In this document: positions 11,171-21,479 of the stretch, one piece after another
How the letters are laid out: each line of letters begins with the position of its first letter
Numbering within the stretch: the stretch's first letter is position 1
DNA from: Diphasiastrum complanatum
Taxonomy: Eukaryota > Streptophyta > Lycopodiopsida > Lycopodiales > Lycopodiaceae
NCBI GenBank assembly: GCA_029204225.1
Contig: CM055092.1
Span: forward strand, 70,442,838-70,506,837
Length of the DNA stretch: 64,000 nucleotides
Direction: 5' to 3'
Position numbers and translations under genes: made by a program
The notes under the pieces: generated by a model
What the model saw: the letters and a program-made list of their open reading frames with translations, nothing else
Database searches by the model: none
What the model was told of the DNA's origin: nothing

Positions 11171-13080
11171 AAGTATCGTGACACTCATCCTATCGCTCAA
11201 TATTTATTGGCCAAAGTATACTTGAAGTGTCCTAAGGGTCAAAAGATTAAAGCATTTCCAAAAAACACTGTAAAGAGTTTAGCTCTCATACTCTTGGATG
11301 CTCTGTGTGCACTCCATTGGCCCAAATATGATCGTTGACAATCCTCCTTGTCCAAATCCTAAGGCCTTTGCATTGTGTGCATGTACATGGTATCCTCTCA
11401 TTATATTCTGGTTGAAACTGGTCCAATAATCCAATTGCAAATTGCACAAATTCTTTCAGTGTCATTCAAGTGAAAATTGACAAATTCTAACATGTGACGA
11501 ATTGTAACATGTTACAAAAATTGACAAAATAGTCTTTGTACATTTAGTGCATTTTCAACCTTCATTTGTGATGGAGTGGTGTCTTGGCTTTCCAAAGAGC
11601 AATATACTATATCCAAAGAGCAAATCAGATTACATCATTATTACAAATAAAAAAATTATGGCATAAATCAATATATATACATGTGATGGATCAATAGGCG
11701 GTCTACATCGACTGATGGAAGAGCTTGAAGATGAACCAATCAATAGTTTTGATTGCTCCTTTTTTCTATGATAGAGCTCAATTCTTTATTCTTTCTCTAA
11801 ATCACATGGAGGTACGATAATTTTCCTAAAATTCATAATTCCAATCAAATGTCATTGTAAGAATAAATTTGCGAGAAAAATTATACACTCATATTCAAAT
11901 AACAAATAAAGTGCAATTGATGTCAATATCAGTAACAATATATACCTGCTGTTGCGATCATGAGATGAATCATTATCTGACGATGATGACATCATCGATG
12001 ACATACACACACTGTAGCCAGCTACTCTATACCACATCATAAGTAGTCAATATGAGACCATATGTTCTGAACAAATATAATAAAATTTGTTAAAGACATG
12101 CCAACATCTAATCCATGTATATTCTACTTATGCTTAATGTAAATCTAATATTCTAGTAACATTGTTATCAAGAAAATTGCTTGGGTGGGGCAACACATGA
12201 CGAGCAATAAAAATGAGGTTCATACTGACAATTGTTAGACATTAGTAGATAGTGCGTGTAGGCCTATCTCAACTAATTTAAAAACCACATAGCAGTCAGT
12301 GTTCGAAGCTCTCAGTTTAAACTCTTGTCTAAGATGAGTGATGATCTCACTCGATCTTTCTTTCAAGATGGAATGATCAAAATCAAACAATCAGTCATAT
12401 ACTCAATTGATTCATTGCCCACTCAATCACTCATTTGAGTTGCTTTTATGCAAGAAATCACATACTAGATAACACACCATTGATCAACATCTTTATTACA
12501 ATGCTAAATGATATTTCAAGTAATTACTATGATTTTATATAAGGTTATATAGGTCACACACCAACAATCAAAAAGATTTATCATATAGTCCACATATCAC
12601 TAAGGTCCTCAATATAACATAAATGCTTTTGATCATGAATCTAAATGATCCCATGCAACCATTCAAGAGGCCACATGACAAAAACAAAAAAAAAAAAAAT
12701 TTGACCATGTAATTATGTCATCAAATTATATCAAATCTATGACACCTAGATTATTAATAAACTAAATGTTTTATGACATCACTGATTTGACATAATATTG
12801 TGTCATAAAATCTTAAAAAACTTGTCAAATTACTTGTTTAATAATAATTGTACTATTTCTTATCTCATGATTTTCTCTTGTATGTCAAATCTCAAGAAAA
12901 ATAAAATTTATAACAATATAAAACTAGTTTTAACAATTAAATACTACCATAATGATCTTTGAATTGATTTTTTTACATTCCATCATATTAAAAAATATAT
13001 TTAATGTAAAATCCTACAATAAAATATTCTCATAAAATCTAGAAAAGATTATGAGAATATTGAATGACATTTGAAGCATG
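11171..13080. other. AT-rich intergenic DNA
   Basis: About 1.9 kb of AT-rich sequence with no frame that looks coding on either strand, and no repeat I could pair within the window. Confidence 0.6.
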
Positions 13081-13125
13081 CCAGCCCATGTGAGGGACCC
13101 TCTCACGTGCCAAGAGAGAAAAAAA

Positions 13126-13160
13126 AATGCGTGGATATCGCGTGGATAATCCACGCGAAA
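13126..13160. repeat. Palindromic TGGATAATCCA motif, upstream copies
   Basis: Contains 'gcgtggatatcgcg' and the palindrome 'cgcgtggataatccacgcg' (TGGATAATCCA core), about 350 bp before the ATG of the 13500-14556 gene. The same motif recurs many times downstream of the gene (15274-15790). Confidence 0.8.
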
Positions 13161-13499
13161 CTTGAATGCCAATAAAATGGCATTTGCGTGAGCATTCTTG
13201 CCCCTCTTCTTTTGCTTTCAAGTTTTATAGGTTTTCTAATCTAGTGTTTAGTGCTCTTGCTTGCTATTGCTCTTCTAAGCTCTATAGATCTTGTTTGCTT
13301 GCTTGCTTGCTTTTGGTTGCTCTTCATTGCTAGTGATATTGCTTTTGCTTTTGCTTGCTCTATTGATCTTCTTTGTTCTTGCTTACTATTAATCTATTGC
13401 TTTCTATTCATTGCTTACTCTTCTAATCTAAAAGTCTTCAATACTCTTTCACTCCCATTCTCCACTACTTTCTAGCTTTTAAAGTTTTTCTTTGATACA

Positions 13500-14556
13500 A
13501 TGTCTTCAAGTGGTAGGTCAAGTGGAAGGTCAAGTGGGAGACTATCTAGGAGAAGAGCTCGTCAGGAGCCCGAAGAATATAATCAAGAGTGGTTTGAGAA
13601 TCTATCTCCTCAACATAGAGATAGAATAAAAAATCTTGTGTTATATTCTTCAGGCGAGAGAAGAGCTTCCGAAGGAGCCCCTTCCCAAGAATCGTGTAGT
13701 GTGTATTATGATCTTCATCCACGTAGTGGAGTTATAAAAAATACGCGTGGCAATGTAGTTCATGCCCGTTTGCATGATTTAGTTGTTTTATATTTTGGTA
13801 AAGATTACATGATCGATTGGTCCTCCCAATCGCTTGACGACAAAAATAAAATAATAGAGACTTTGTATTTTGAATTCCCTTAATCCAATGCTTTTAGTAG
13901 GACTTGGGCCTTGAATACAATGTGCCTTTGGATTCGAAACAAAAGGCAATTGATGAGAAGAGCCGTGAGGAATCCCAAGTATCCCACGAAGCCTGGATGG
14001 TGCTCCAAAAGGGATGGGAGGAAGGTGAAAGGGGAATTGTTGCAAAACAATCCCCAAAAGTATGAACTACAATGTATGGCTACTGTCGAGAAGCTCTTAA
14101 AACATGGCCAAAGTCACTTGGGATCGGGAGGAAGGGGCAATCTAGAGGCCCAATTTGTAAGTGCATTATTTTTTAATACGATTCTATTTTTGTAGTGAGA
14201 TTGTTAATGTTTTTATTGCTAAACTATGTTTTTTTGTTGAATGTAGCTTAGTGATTTTGGAAGACACATGACCGCCGCGGAGTACAAGCAAGGTTACGAT
14301 CGTGGATATGCCAGCCTTAAGGCTTTTATGGAATCCCATGGATTGTTTCCAATCGTAAACTCTTAGCCTTTATTGTTTTGTGATTGTTTACTTTGTGGTT
14401 TGCAAGTAAGTTTAATCTAAATTTAATTAAATCTTTGATTCTATTTTGTAGAGAGGCTCTACAACTTCAAGTGTTTGTGATGTGGAAGAGAATGTGGAAG
14501 AGAACGTGGAAGAGTATGTGAATGAGAGAGAAGGGGTTGAATGTAAGACCTTGTAG
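13500..14556 (+). pseudogene. Three-exon gene, Ptta/En-Spm-like accessory transposon protein (one stop)
   Basis: Exons 13500-14156, 14247-14354 and 14452-14556 are all in phase 0, with introns gtaagt...gtag and gtaaac...gtag. The frame begins MSSSGRSSGRSSGR, a basic Ser/Arg/Gly-rich start, and holds one TAA at 13881-13883. Without that stop it would give about 290 residues. Around the stop it reads SSQSLDDKNKIIETLYFEFP, then FSRTWALNTMCLWIRNKRQ. This recalls the 'W..v....K..i...l...F......K.fR..LK' pattern of plant Ptta/En-Spm accessory proteins. Exon 2 has FGRHMTAAEYKQGYDRGYASL; exon 3 is acidic with VEENVEENVEEY repeats. The palindrome arrays on both sides suggest a DNA-transposon ORF whose product binds subterminal repeats. 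The family assignment is inference; the exon structure is well supported. Confidence 0.55.
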
Positions 14557-15273
14557 AAGGCAATGTAGGAAGAGAGAATTTATTCTCTCATCAATGTACT
14601 TGTTTTTAATTCAATCAATATAATGTTTTGGCATCACATCATATTTGCAAAAATTTTGAATGCATATATTTTTAATCCATGAATGCAAATGTATAGTCTA
14701 TTGAATGCACATCTATTGATGTATTCAAGGCAATGTATAGTCTATATAATGCACATCTATGCAATGCAAATGTATCCATTGATGAATTCAATGCAATGTA
14801 TCTATTTCAGCACATGATTTGCATGCTAGAATGCACAATAAAAAGTAATGGAAATAGATAACACATTAAGTTATCAACTAAATATCAAATGAATCAAAAT
14901 AAATGTGAATTTACCTTTACTATTGTATCTCCATTGTTTTGCAATCTTTGCTTTTCCTTTTGCATGCACTTGATCTTTGAATCCTTTGCAATGAAAGCTC
15001 ATTTTTCATTTTTCATATGCAAACCTACATCACAAACAAAAAAGATCTTAAAACTAATGATCACAAAACACATACTATTAACATCCATCAATGAACTTAA
15101 AATCCTAAACAATATCAATCTTCTCACTCACATTCATCCTCATCTCATTCTCACTCCCATCTATACTCTCTTTTTCTCTCTCTCACACAACACAAAAATA
15201 AAAAGTAGCCTCTACTTTTGGAGCGAATCACATTTTGGTTCGCACCAAACGTTTTTTTTTTGGACAAAAAATT
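14557..15273. other. AT-rich 3' flank
   Basis: Non-coding. A short pattern of 'atgcacatctat', 'gcaatgtatag' and 'aatgcaaatgta' recurs at 14660-14800, giving a loose AT-rich repeat. No gene seen. Confidence 0.5.
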
Positions 15274-15790
15274 TTGCGTGGATAATCCATGCAAATTCCA
15301 GAAACCTTTTTGTGTGGATACCGCGTGGATATAAATAAAAAATTATCCACGTGGTATCCACGGCCTCAACTCTCTGGATTTTGCATGGATAAAGTGAATT
15401 TTGCATGGATAATCCACACATGGATAATTATCCATGCAGTATCCACGCGAAGCCGAGCCTTTTTTATTTAAGTTTTTACTATGGCGTGGATTATCCACAC
15501 GAAATTAGAATTCCTATTTCCGGCTCTGGGTGTCGGAGGTTTGCCCGACTGCCGGTAGTTAGACTTGGTGTGGATAATCCACATGTGGATAATCTACGCA
15601 TTTTGAATTTCACGACATCCGGCCGATCTGCTACCGGAAAAGACATTTGCGTGGAACATCCACGCGTGGATAATCCACGAGCTTGTATCCACGCGTATAT
15701 CCATGCCAATCCCTGGCTGTATCCACGCGAATTTTTTTGCCTGCACGTCCTCCTTTGTATTGTGCGTTGATATTTGCGTGGATATTTGCT
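15274..15790. repeat. Array of palindromic TGGATAATCCA / GTGGATA motifs
   Basis: About 500 bp packed with the inverted motif TGGATAATCCA and half sites (GTGGATA, TATCCAC). Full or near-full palindromes lie near 15279, 15395, 15485 (variant centre TTA), 15570, 15590 and 15670, with half sites between. Spacing is irregular and spacers differ, which excludes a CRISPR array. Subterminal arrays of short inverted motifs are typical of plant DNA transposons such as CACTA, where the accessory protein binds them. No terminal inverted repeat was identified. Confidence 0.75.
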
Positions 15791-15895
15791 ATATGTGTTC
15801 TTGTGAGGCTGGGGAGGAGTCTAAATAGGTCTACCAATCTATTATTAGTAAGTAGAATAACGGATTCAGGTCAAAAGATAGAGTTTTAGTCAAAC

Positions 15896-16985
15896 CAATG
15901 CCAAATTATCGATAGGAAAAGCAAGATCTTTGCACTCAGCAAGAGACATGGATACTTATATAGATTGGCACATTGTTATTCTGATACTATTCAGCCTTGA
16001 AAACCTTTGTTCTTTTCAATAAAGCAGTTACAATGGCATCATCTTTTAGGACACTTGAATCATACATTTGTTTGATACATTTTTAATAAATTCCTAGCAC
16101 ATGATATCGACTATCCAACCGACAAAGTTGAACTCCTTGTCTGTCATAGCTGCATCCTTGGAAAGCCGACTAGGATCCCCTTTAGATCAAGTCATAGGCA
16201 TGCAACAAAAGATTTGCTAGATGTTGTTCATTCAAATATATGTGGTCCAACGCAAACTTTGTCATTGCTTGATGCAAAGTATTTTATTACCTTTATTGAT
16301 GAATATTCTAGAAGAACAGTTGTTTATTTCATTAAGCAAAAATCAGAGGCTTTCAACAAGTTTTGATAATTCAAAGAGAAAATCAATCTGGCAAAAGAAT
16401 TAAAGCACTGAGGTCTAACAATGGGGGAGAATACATCTATTCCGAATTCAGTCGAATGGTCTTGCTGAGAGAAAGAACAGAACCTTAGTCGAATCGACAA
16501 AGTGCATGCTAGCACATGTGACACTTTTGAAGTCCTTTTGGGCTAAAGCAGTTTCAACTGCAGCTTACATTCAGAGTATTAAAGTCCTCTCAGACAAAAC
16601 ACCATTTGAAATTTGGACAAGCTCCAAATCTTCTTTAGCGAACTTACGAGTTTTTGGATGTATCGCTTATGAACAAATACCGCATGATCTCAAGGAGAAG
16701 CTCGCCTTCCAAAGTACCAAATCAATTTTTATCAGCTCCACTACTTCAGATCAAGCTTATAAGCTGTATGATTCTATCAAGTTGAAGAAATTTACTAGTC
16801 GGGATGTCGTCTTCATCAAAGATTAGTTTATCGACCTCAAAGGTAAGGGCAAAGCTCATATAGTCGAACTTTCTAGTACGAACATTGACTATTCCTATTG
16901 AAGGGACTTCGTCCACTTTAGTGACTTCGGCCACTTCGGCTACTTCGGAGACTTCGGGCAATTTGGTCATGTCGTTGAATGACAA
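15896..16985 (+). pseudogene. Ty1/copia integrase remnant
   Basis: The pre-integrase region (QWHHLLGHLNHTF; CHSCILGKPTRIPF) is followed by integrase core motifs DLLDVVHSNICGPTQ and YFITFIDEYSRRTVVYF. Then comes LRSNNGGEY, where the catalytic Asp of 'RSDNGGEY' is Asn. After YSEF the sequence jumps to NGLAERKNRTLVES, skipping about 25 residues before the catalytic Glu, so a small deletion is present. The frame continues through FWAKAVSTAAYIQ and LRVFGCIAYEQIP to a stop at about 16826. At 16914-16967 a 9-bp repeat (gacttcggc-like, about five units) has expanded. Stops, a frameshift and the D-to-N change mark a dead copy. No reverse transcriptase follows. Confidence 0.85.
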
Positions 16986-17134
16986 TTAATTGTTCCACTC
17001 ATTTTGAAGCTAAAGACTTGCCCTAACCCTATAGCAAGTAAATTTCCAAGAAGTACTAACTAGATGTATGCCAGCTCACTAAAGCCCATTGGCCATTATG
17101 ATCTACGACCTAGTTAGTTGTCCTACTATTGGAC

Positions 17135-17450
17135 ATTGTTGAATTTGCTTGGTATAAATAGCTATTCATATGTATATCAGTTTAATTTCAATTGAAGCAA
17201 GCATTGAAGTTATTTGTAGCAGGTTTCTCAAGCTTTCAAGCTTTAACACTCTTGAGCATTATAGCTTAGTTCTTTAGAGTTCATTTAGAGTTTTGCTATC
17301 AATGCTTACTGCTTTTATCAGCAGAAGCGTAATTCAGACAGAGATATCAGCTGCTAGTTTTATAAGTATCTTGTTCTCTTTTAGAGAAATAGAACAACTT
17401 TTTCTATCATACTCAATTCTTAGATTTTTAAGAACATGATCTGGTATTGG
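17135..17450 (+). other. Possible LTR with TATA box
   Basis: A TATAAATA box at about 17150 is followed by transcript-leader-like sequence and 'ctggtattggatatgtg' at 17442. This would fit an LTR belonging to the copia remnant just upstream, but no partner copy exists in the window. Weak evidence. Confidence 0.25.
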
Positions 17451-17837
17451 ATATGTGACTCCTGGTCAGAATTCGGTATATCGAGTAGAGGCACCTCTTG
17501 GTTCTCTTTACACTAGAATTTTAGTGAGTTTAAACACTTCTAAGGAACTTGTGTCAACTCTATATCTCACCATGAATAGTTTATCTTCCTATATTAGAAC
17601 CTTGTCTTTAACGGAAGAAAACTAATGGCTATACACCTTTCTAGAATGGGAAATTTAATGACTATTCAAATCTTTCATGCTTTGCCACCTACACACAATT
17701 CTAAAATAACACATACTATCTCTCTCTCTCACACACACATTCTAACATCATTCCTTATTGCAATCATGATTCTTTCATTATCATCACATTCATCATTCTG
17801 ACATCTAAATCTCTATATTTTAACAATTAACAATTAA

Positions 17838-17841
<4 letters not shown>

Positions 17842-17921
<80 letters not shown>
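17842..17921. repeat. (CT)n microsatellite
   Basis: About 40 CT units, shortly after sequence at 17598-17685 that is related to the block before the 10868 microsatellite. Confidence 0.95.
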
Positions 17922-17925
<4 letters not shown>

Positions 17926-17942
17926 TTTACATCTTTCCTTCT

Positions 17943-18245
17943 AAGGTAAGGAGTTTGGGTTATTGAGTTGAGCATTTAGGATAAGAGGTTTGGGGTTTAG
18001 GATCGAGGATAAGTGGTCTAGGGATCTAGGATAAGGGATCTAAGAAAATTTTGGGATTTAGAGTCAATAGTTTGGGGTTTAGTATGCAGGGTACGGACTG
18101 TGGTAATTAGCATTTAGGGTTTTGGCTAAGGGTTAGGGCTTGGGATTTAGAGTCAATAGTTTGGGGTTTAGTATGTAGGGTAAGGATTGTGGTAATTAGC
18201 GTTTAGGGTTTCGGATAAGGGATTTGGGGTTTATGGTTTAGGGAC
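17943..18245. repeat. Degenerate interstitial telomere-like repeats
   Basis: Rich in GGTTTAG, TTTAGGG and variants (GGTTTGGGG, GGATTTAG), the plant telomere type, but degenerate. It includes a direct duplication of about 75 bp: 18056-18125 and 18140-18215 both read 'gatttagagtcaatag' then 'tttggggtttagtatg' then 'gtggtaattagc'. No gene follows; 18246-19420 is AT-rich and empty as far as I can see. Confidence 0.6.
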
Positions 18246-19421
18246 GCCTAATGAGAAATTTAGAGAATGGCATGCTTATGGGCACAAATGATTAGAATTG
18301 TGCTTCCAAAGGTGCCATGGATATTATCTAAGAGGGAAGAGATTATTGTAAAGAAGGCAATAGCTTCTTTTGAATTCCAGCAAGACAAATGTGATGTTTA
18401 AAGGTTGATTTCATGTGGCTTTTTTGGCTAACCAATCCTTTTTTTGTGTCAAAAATCATGTGGTACAATTATCCACATTTTATTTAAATTTATGTTATTC
18501 ATTTAAAATGGAATGGCCATATTTAAAATATTGTCAATGAGTTTTCTAATTCAATTAATGCATTCTCTCCTAGCACTTTTATTTGTTGTACATTCATGCA
18601 AAAGAGCATCAAAGACTTGTCATCCAACCAAGACACCTCATTCATTTTCTTCCCTACCTGTGGAGTAGCTTTTCCACCAACAACTTGGTTGTTGCTCTTA
18701 TCCATGTCATTGAAATCAAATTAAGAGCATCTATACTCATTTGTGGTCCTTAATCATATCTATTTAAGGTCATTTGTTTTAATCATGTCAAAGCATTTTA
18801 TTAGAATTTAGAAGTGTAATTCACAAGCCTGTATGAAAAAAAAAATTTATACATGCCACCTTCCTAGAGTTTCTTAGTGTACAATTACTAGTTTTCCAAC
18901 TTTGTGTGTGCATTCACACCCGCCCCCTCCATGTACCACATTTAGATTCATCCGTCCTTGCACATTTTCCCCTCTGATTTCAATGATAGCCACACATTAA
19001 GTAGTGACTCTCGTCTTGATGACCAACATCTCTAAGAAGAGGTTCACCTTCATATTGGAGGCCTGTATCTCCTTTGCCTCCCATCTCCATCCCCTTTTCC
19101 TCAACACATATGCAGTGCTTCTTGTCGTTAACTTTCATTTCAGTGCATCAATGATAATGAGGGTTTGAAATTTGCACCTAAATACAACACGACATGTAGG
19201 GCATGAACCACATCAAATGAGCATAACAATTTTATTTAAGCCTTTAAGAAATCGGAGTGCTTGCCGCTTAAGTTTTCTAAAACAGCACTACTCAACATAA
19301 ACCAACTCACTTTAGATTGACAATCTGCATATTCTTCAATCTCGCAATACTTAACATCGCCCTCAATGATCATTTTTGAACCGTGAAGACAGTACATGAA
19401 CATTCATTTGCAAGGACAACT

Positions 19422-19479
<58 letters not shown>
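19422..19479. repeat. (GA)n microsatellite
   Basis: About 28 GA units with one AAGA interruption. Frames through it are artefacts. Confidence 0.95.
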
Positions 19480-19483
<4 letters not shown>

Positions 19484-20022
19484 ACTGCGATGGCGGATCA
19501 TCTGCCGCCCAGATTGGAAGGATGCGTAGAAGGCATTTAAATCCACTTGATGTAGAAATTTGGCAGCATTCTGATCAACAAGCAAGCATCCAGTCACTCT
19601 CAATATGATTTCCTATACTTTGTGGAGTCTAAATCACATTAGTATTAGTAATGAAGCAATATAATTATTTATAAGAATACATGACAGCTTCTAGTAGAAC
19701 ATGCTACTAAACTATCTCACATCAATCGTAGCCATGGCTTAGTTAATCTAGCGCTTGCGGCTTCGTCCAATATTGATTGGAACTTGGAAAGTAGGATTTG
19801 GAAATAGCTGCTACAACCTTTTGCAAATGATGAGATCACAGACTCTCATCTCTTTGAATATGAGCCAGTTGAGTAGAATTGCCATATTCAAAGATTAGGA
19901 ATAGACATAAGAAAAACCATCAGATTGAATGATGAATGTGCAATCATGGTTAAGTAAAAGCTTCAACTTAGGAACACTATAATATACCTGATTCAGCGTG
20001 CTGTGTTCTTTGAAGCTTTCTT

Positions 20023-20280
20023 CTAAAAGTGCAAACTGCTCCTTTGAGAGGCATGCTTTTTCCGTGCATTGCATCCCTCTTCATCACTTGCTCCCCTAGA
20101 GTTGATCTCACAAGTCTGATCATCTAGTTCTTGTGTCTTTTCCATGTCCCTCTCCCTCTTTGCATAGTTACTCTCTGCTATCCGAATTTCGTCCATCTGA
20201 AAAGGTGAGCGGGTACTACGGAGAGCAATCATTTGGATCTTCCGACTGCGAGCTCCTCTTGCCTTCTATATCTAGGATCA
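20023..20280 (-). other. Charged, helix-forming ORF fragment
   Basis: The minus frame reads RSPFQMDEIRIAESNYAK and continues with RERDMEKTQELDDQT, a charged, probably helical stretch. Upstream at 20254 an 'atatag|aaggcaag' junction could be a 3' splice site. It may be one exon of an unknown gene. The rest of 19480-20666 holds nothing recognised. Confidence 0.25.
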
Positions 20281-20666
20281 AAAGGAAGCATATTCAGCAT
20301 ATATATACTCAAGCATGAAAACAGATATATCTATATATCCTGATATTCAGATATAAGATTACATTTGACAGTGAACCAGTCGCATGATAAATGAAAAATG
20401 CAAGCTAGAGTTCTATGCCACCCACTGTCTAGAATCAGCTAAATCTCTCTCCTACTTCACGACCTTCTCACTAGGTATGGCTCAACTCAATGTATAAAGC
20501 TCTTATGCTGCTTATAACATAGCAATGGGAAAGTAAGGTCCTCCTGCCTGCATCCTCAAAAGAATCAAGTCCTTGGAATAGGATCGACCCATCCAATGTA
20601 TGTGTTTACAATCTACAATGTTGTCTAGAAATCAGAGGCATGCAGCTATTAGCTTACCAGCAAAAT

Positions 20667-21422
20667 TGTAGTGGGTTTCTTTCCTTGCCTAACCTGAATC
20701 CAAGATCTAGTCAACCTAGCATCAAAGAGACGGAGTTAGTTGTCACGCGGAGGTTCGTTCCCATGAGAGCGATAGCATAGTTCAGATTTCAACATGAATG
20801 GAGGATCTAACACTAACATCCATTAACACTAAGCATTAACACTAGATCCATTAACCCTACTTCCATTAGCCCTAAATCCACAACAATGATAGAAGCTTAC
20901 TCTTCTCTCTCTCCCTTTCTCTCTCACAAAAAGCATAAGAAATAGCAATCCCAATAATGATCAAGTCCAACAATTAGCAAAATCCAAAGAAAGCATGAGA
21001 AATGGAGGAAAAGAGAGGAGGAGCAAGGACATTCATCAATCCATTTCTAAAGAGAACCAATCTGCTTTATTGAAATGAGGAAATGAACATCAGGAGCAAC
21101 TCGAGTTGGTCTCTTTTTATAGTAGAGAGGAAGAACCTGGCCTCTGAATCCTATTGGTCCAGTCTTGCCTCTCTTTTTATTCAAAATTAAAAAAGTGTGG
21201 AAACCATCAAAATTGGAGGGAAAACCAACTTTATTCACTAACTTGACATTTAGGCCCTGCGACATTTAAAGTCCCGCAAAAAGGCCTAAAGTCCTCTTAT
21301 TAACATTCTAATTAATCAAATAACTATATGATCATTGGGTTGGACTTACACACATGGGGTGCCAAATCCCTCACTTATTAACTAGGGTTAGGGTTGCCTT
21401 GAGATCCACAAACCCTCCAACA
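20667..21422 (-). repeat. Ty3/gypsy LTR 1 (3' LTR)
   Basis: Begins tgtagtgggtttctttcc and ends ccctccaaca on the plus strand. It aligns with 29583-30328, with an extra ~25 bp ('taacactagatccat' region near 20830) and scattered substitutions. It contains a short CT-rich block at about 20905. Confidence 0.9.
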
Positions 21423-21436
21423 GTATCCCCCACCAA
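21423..21436 (-). promoter_or_regulatory. Polypurine tract of the gypsy element
   Basis: The plus-strand gtatcccccacc next to the 3' LTR is purine-rich on the coding strand (GGTGGGGGATAC), the expected plus-strand primer site. The same sequence sits beside LTR 2 at 30329. Confidence 0.7.
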
Positions 21437-21479
21437 AACTGGTGGCGGTCCCACAACACCTACAATATGCAGTTATTGG

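Noticed and set aside
13251-13475. Hydrophobic 74-codon ORF upstream of the three-exon gene
   Set aside because: The sequence is a CTTG/CTTTTG-rich pyrimidine tract, probably 5' leader; hydrophobicity follows from T-rich codons.
15274-15790. CRISPR-like array of repeated palindromes
   Set aside because: Spacing and orientation are irregular, repeats are only about 11-17 bp, and the DNA is eukaryotic.
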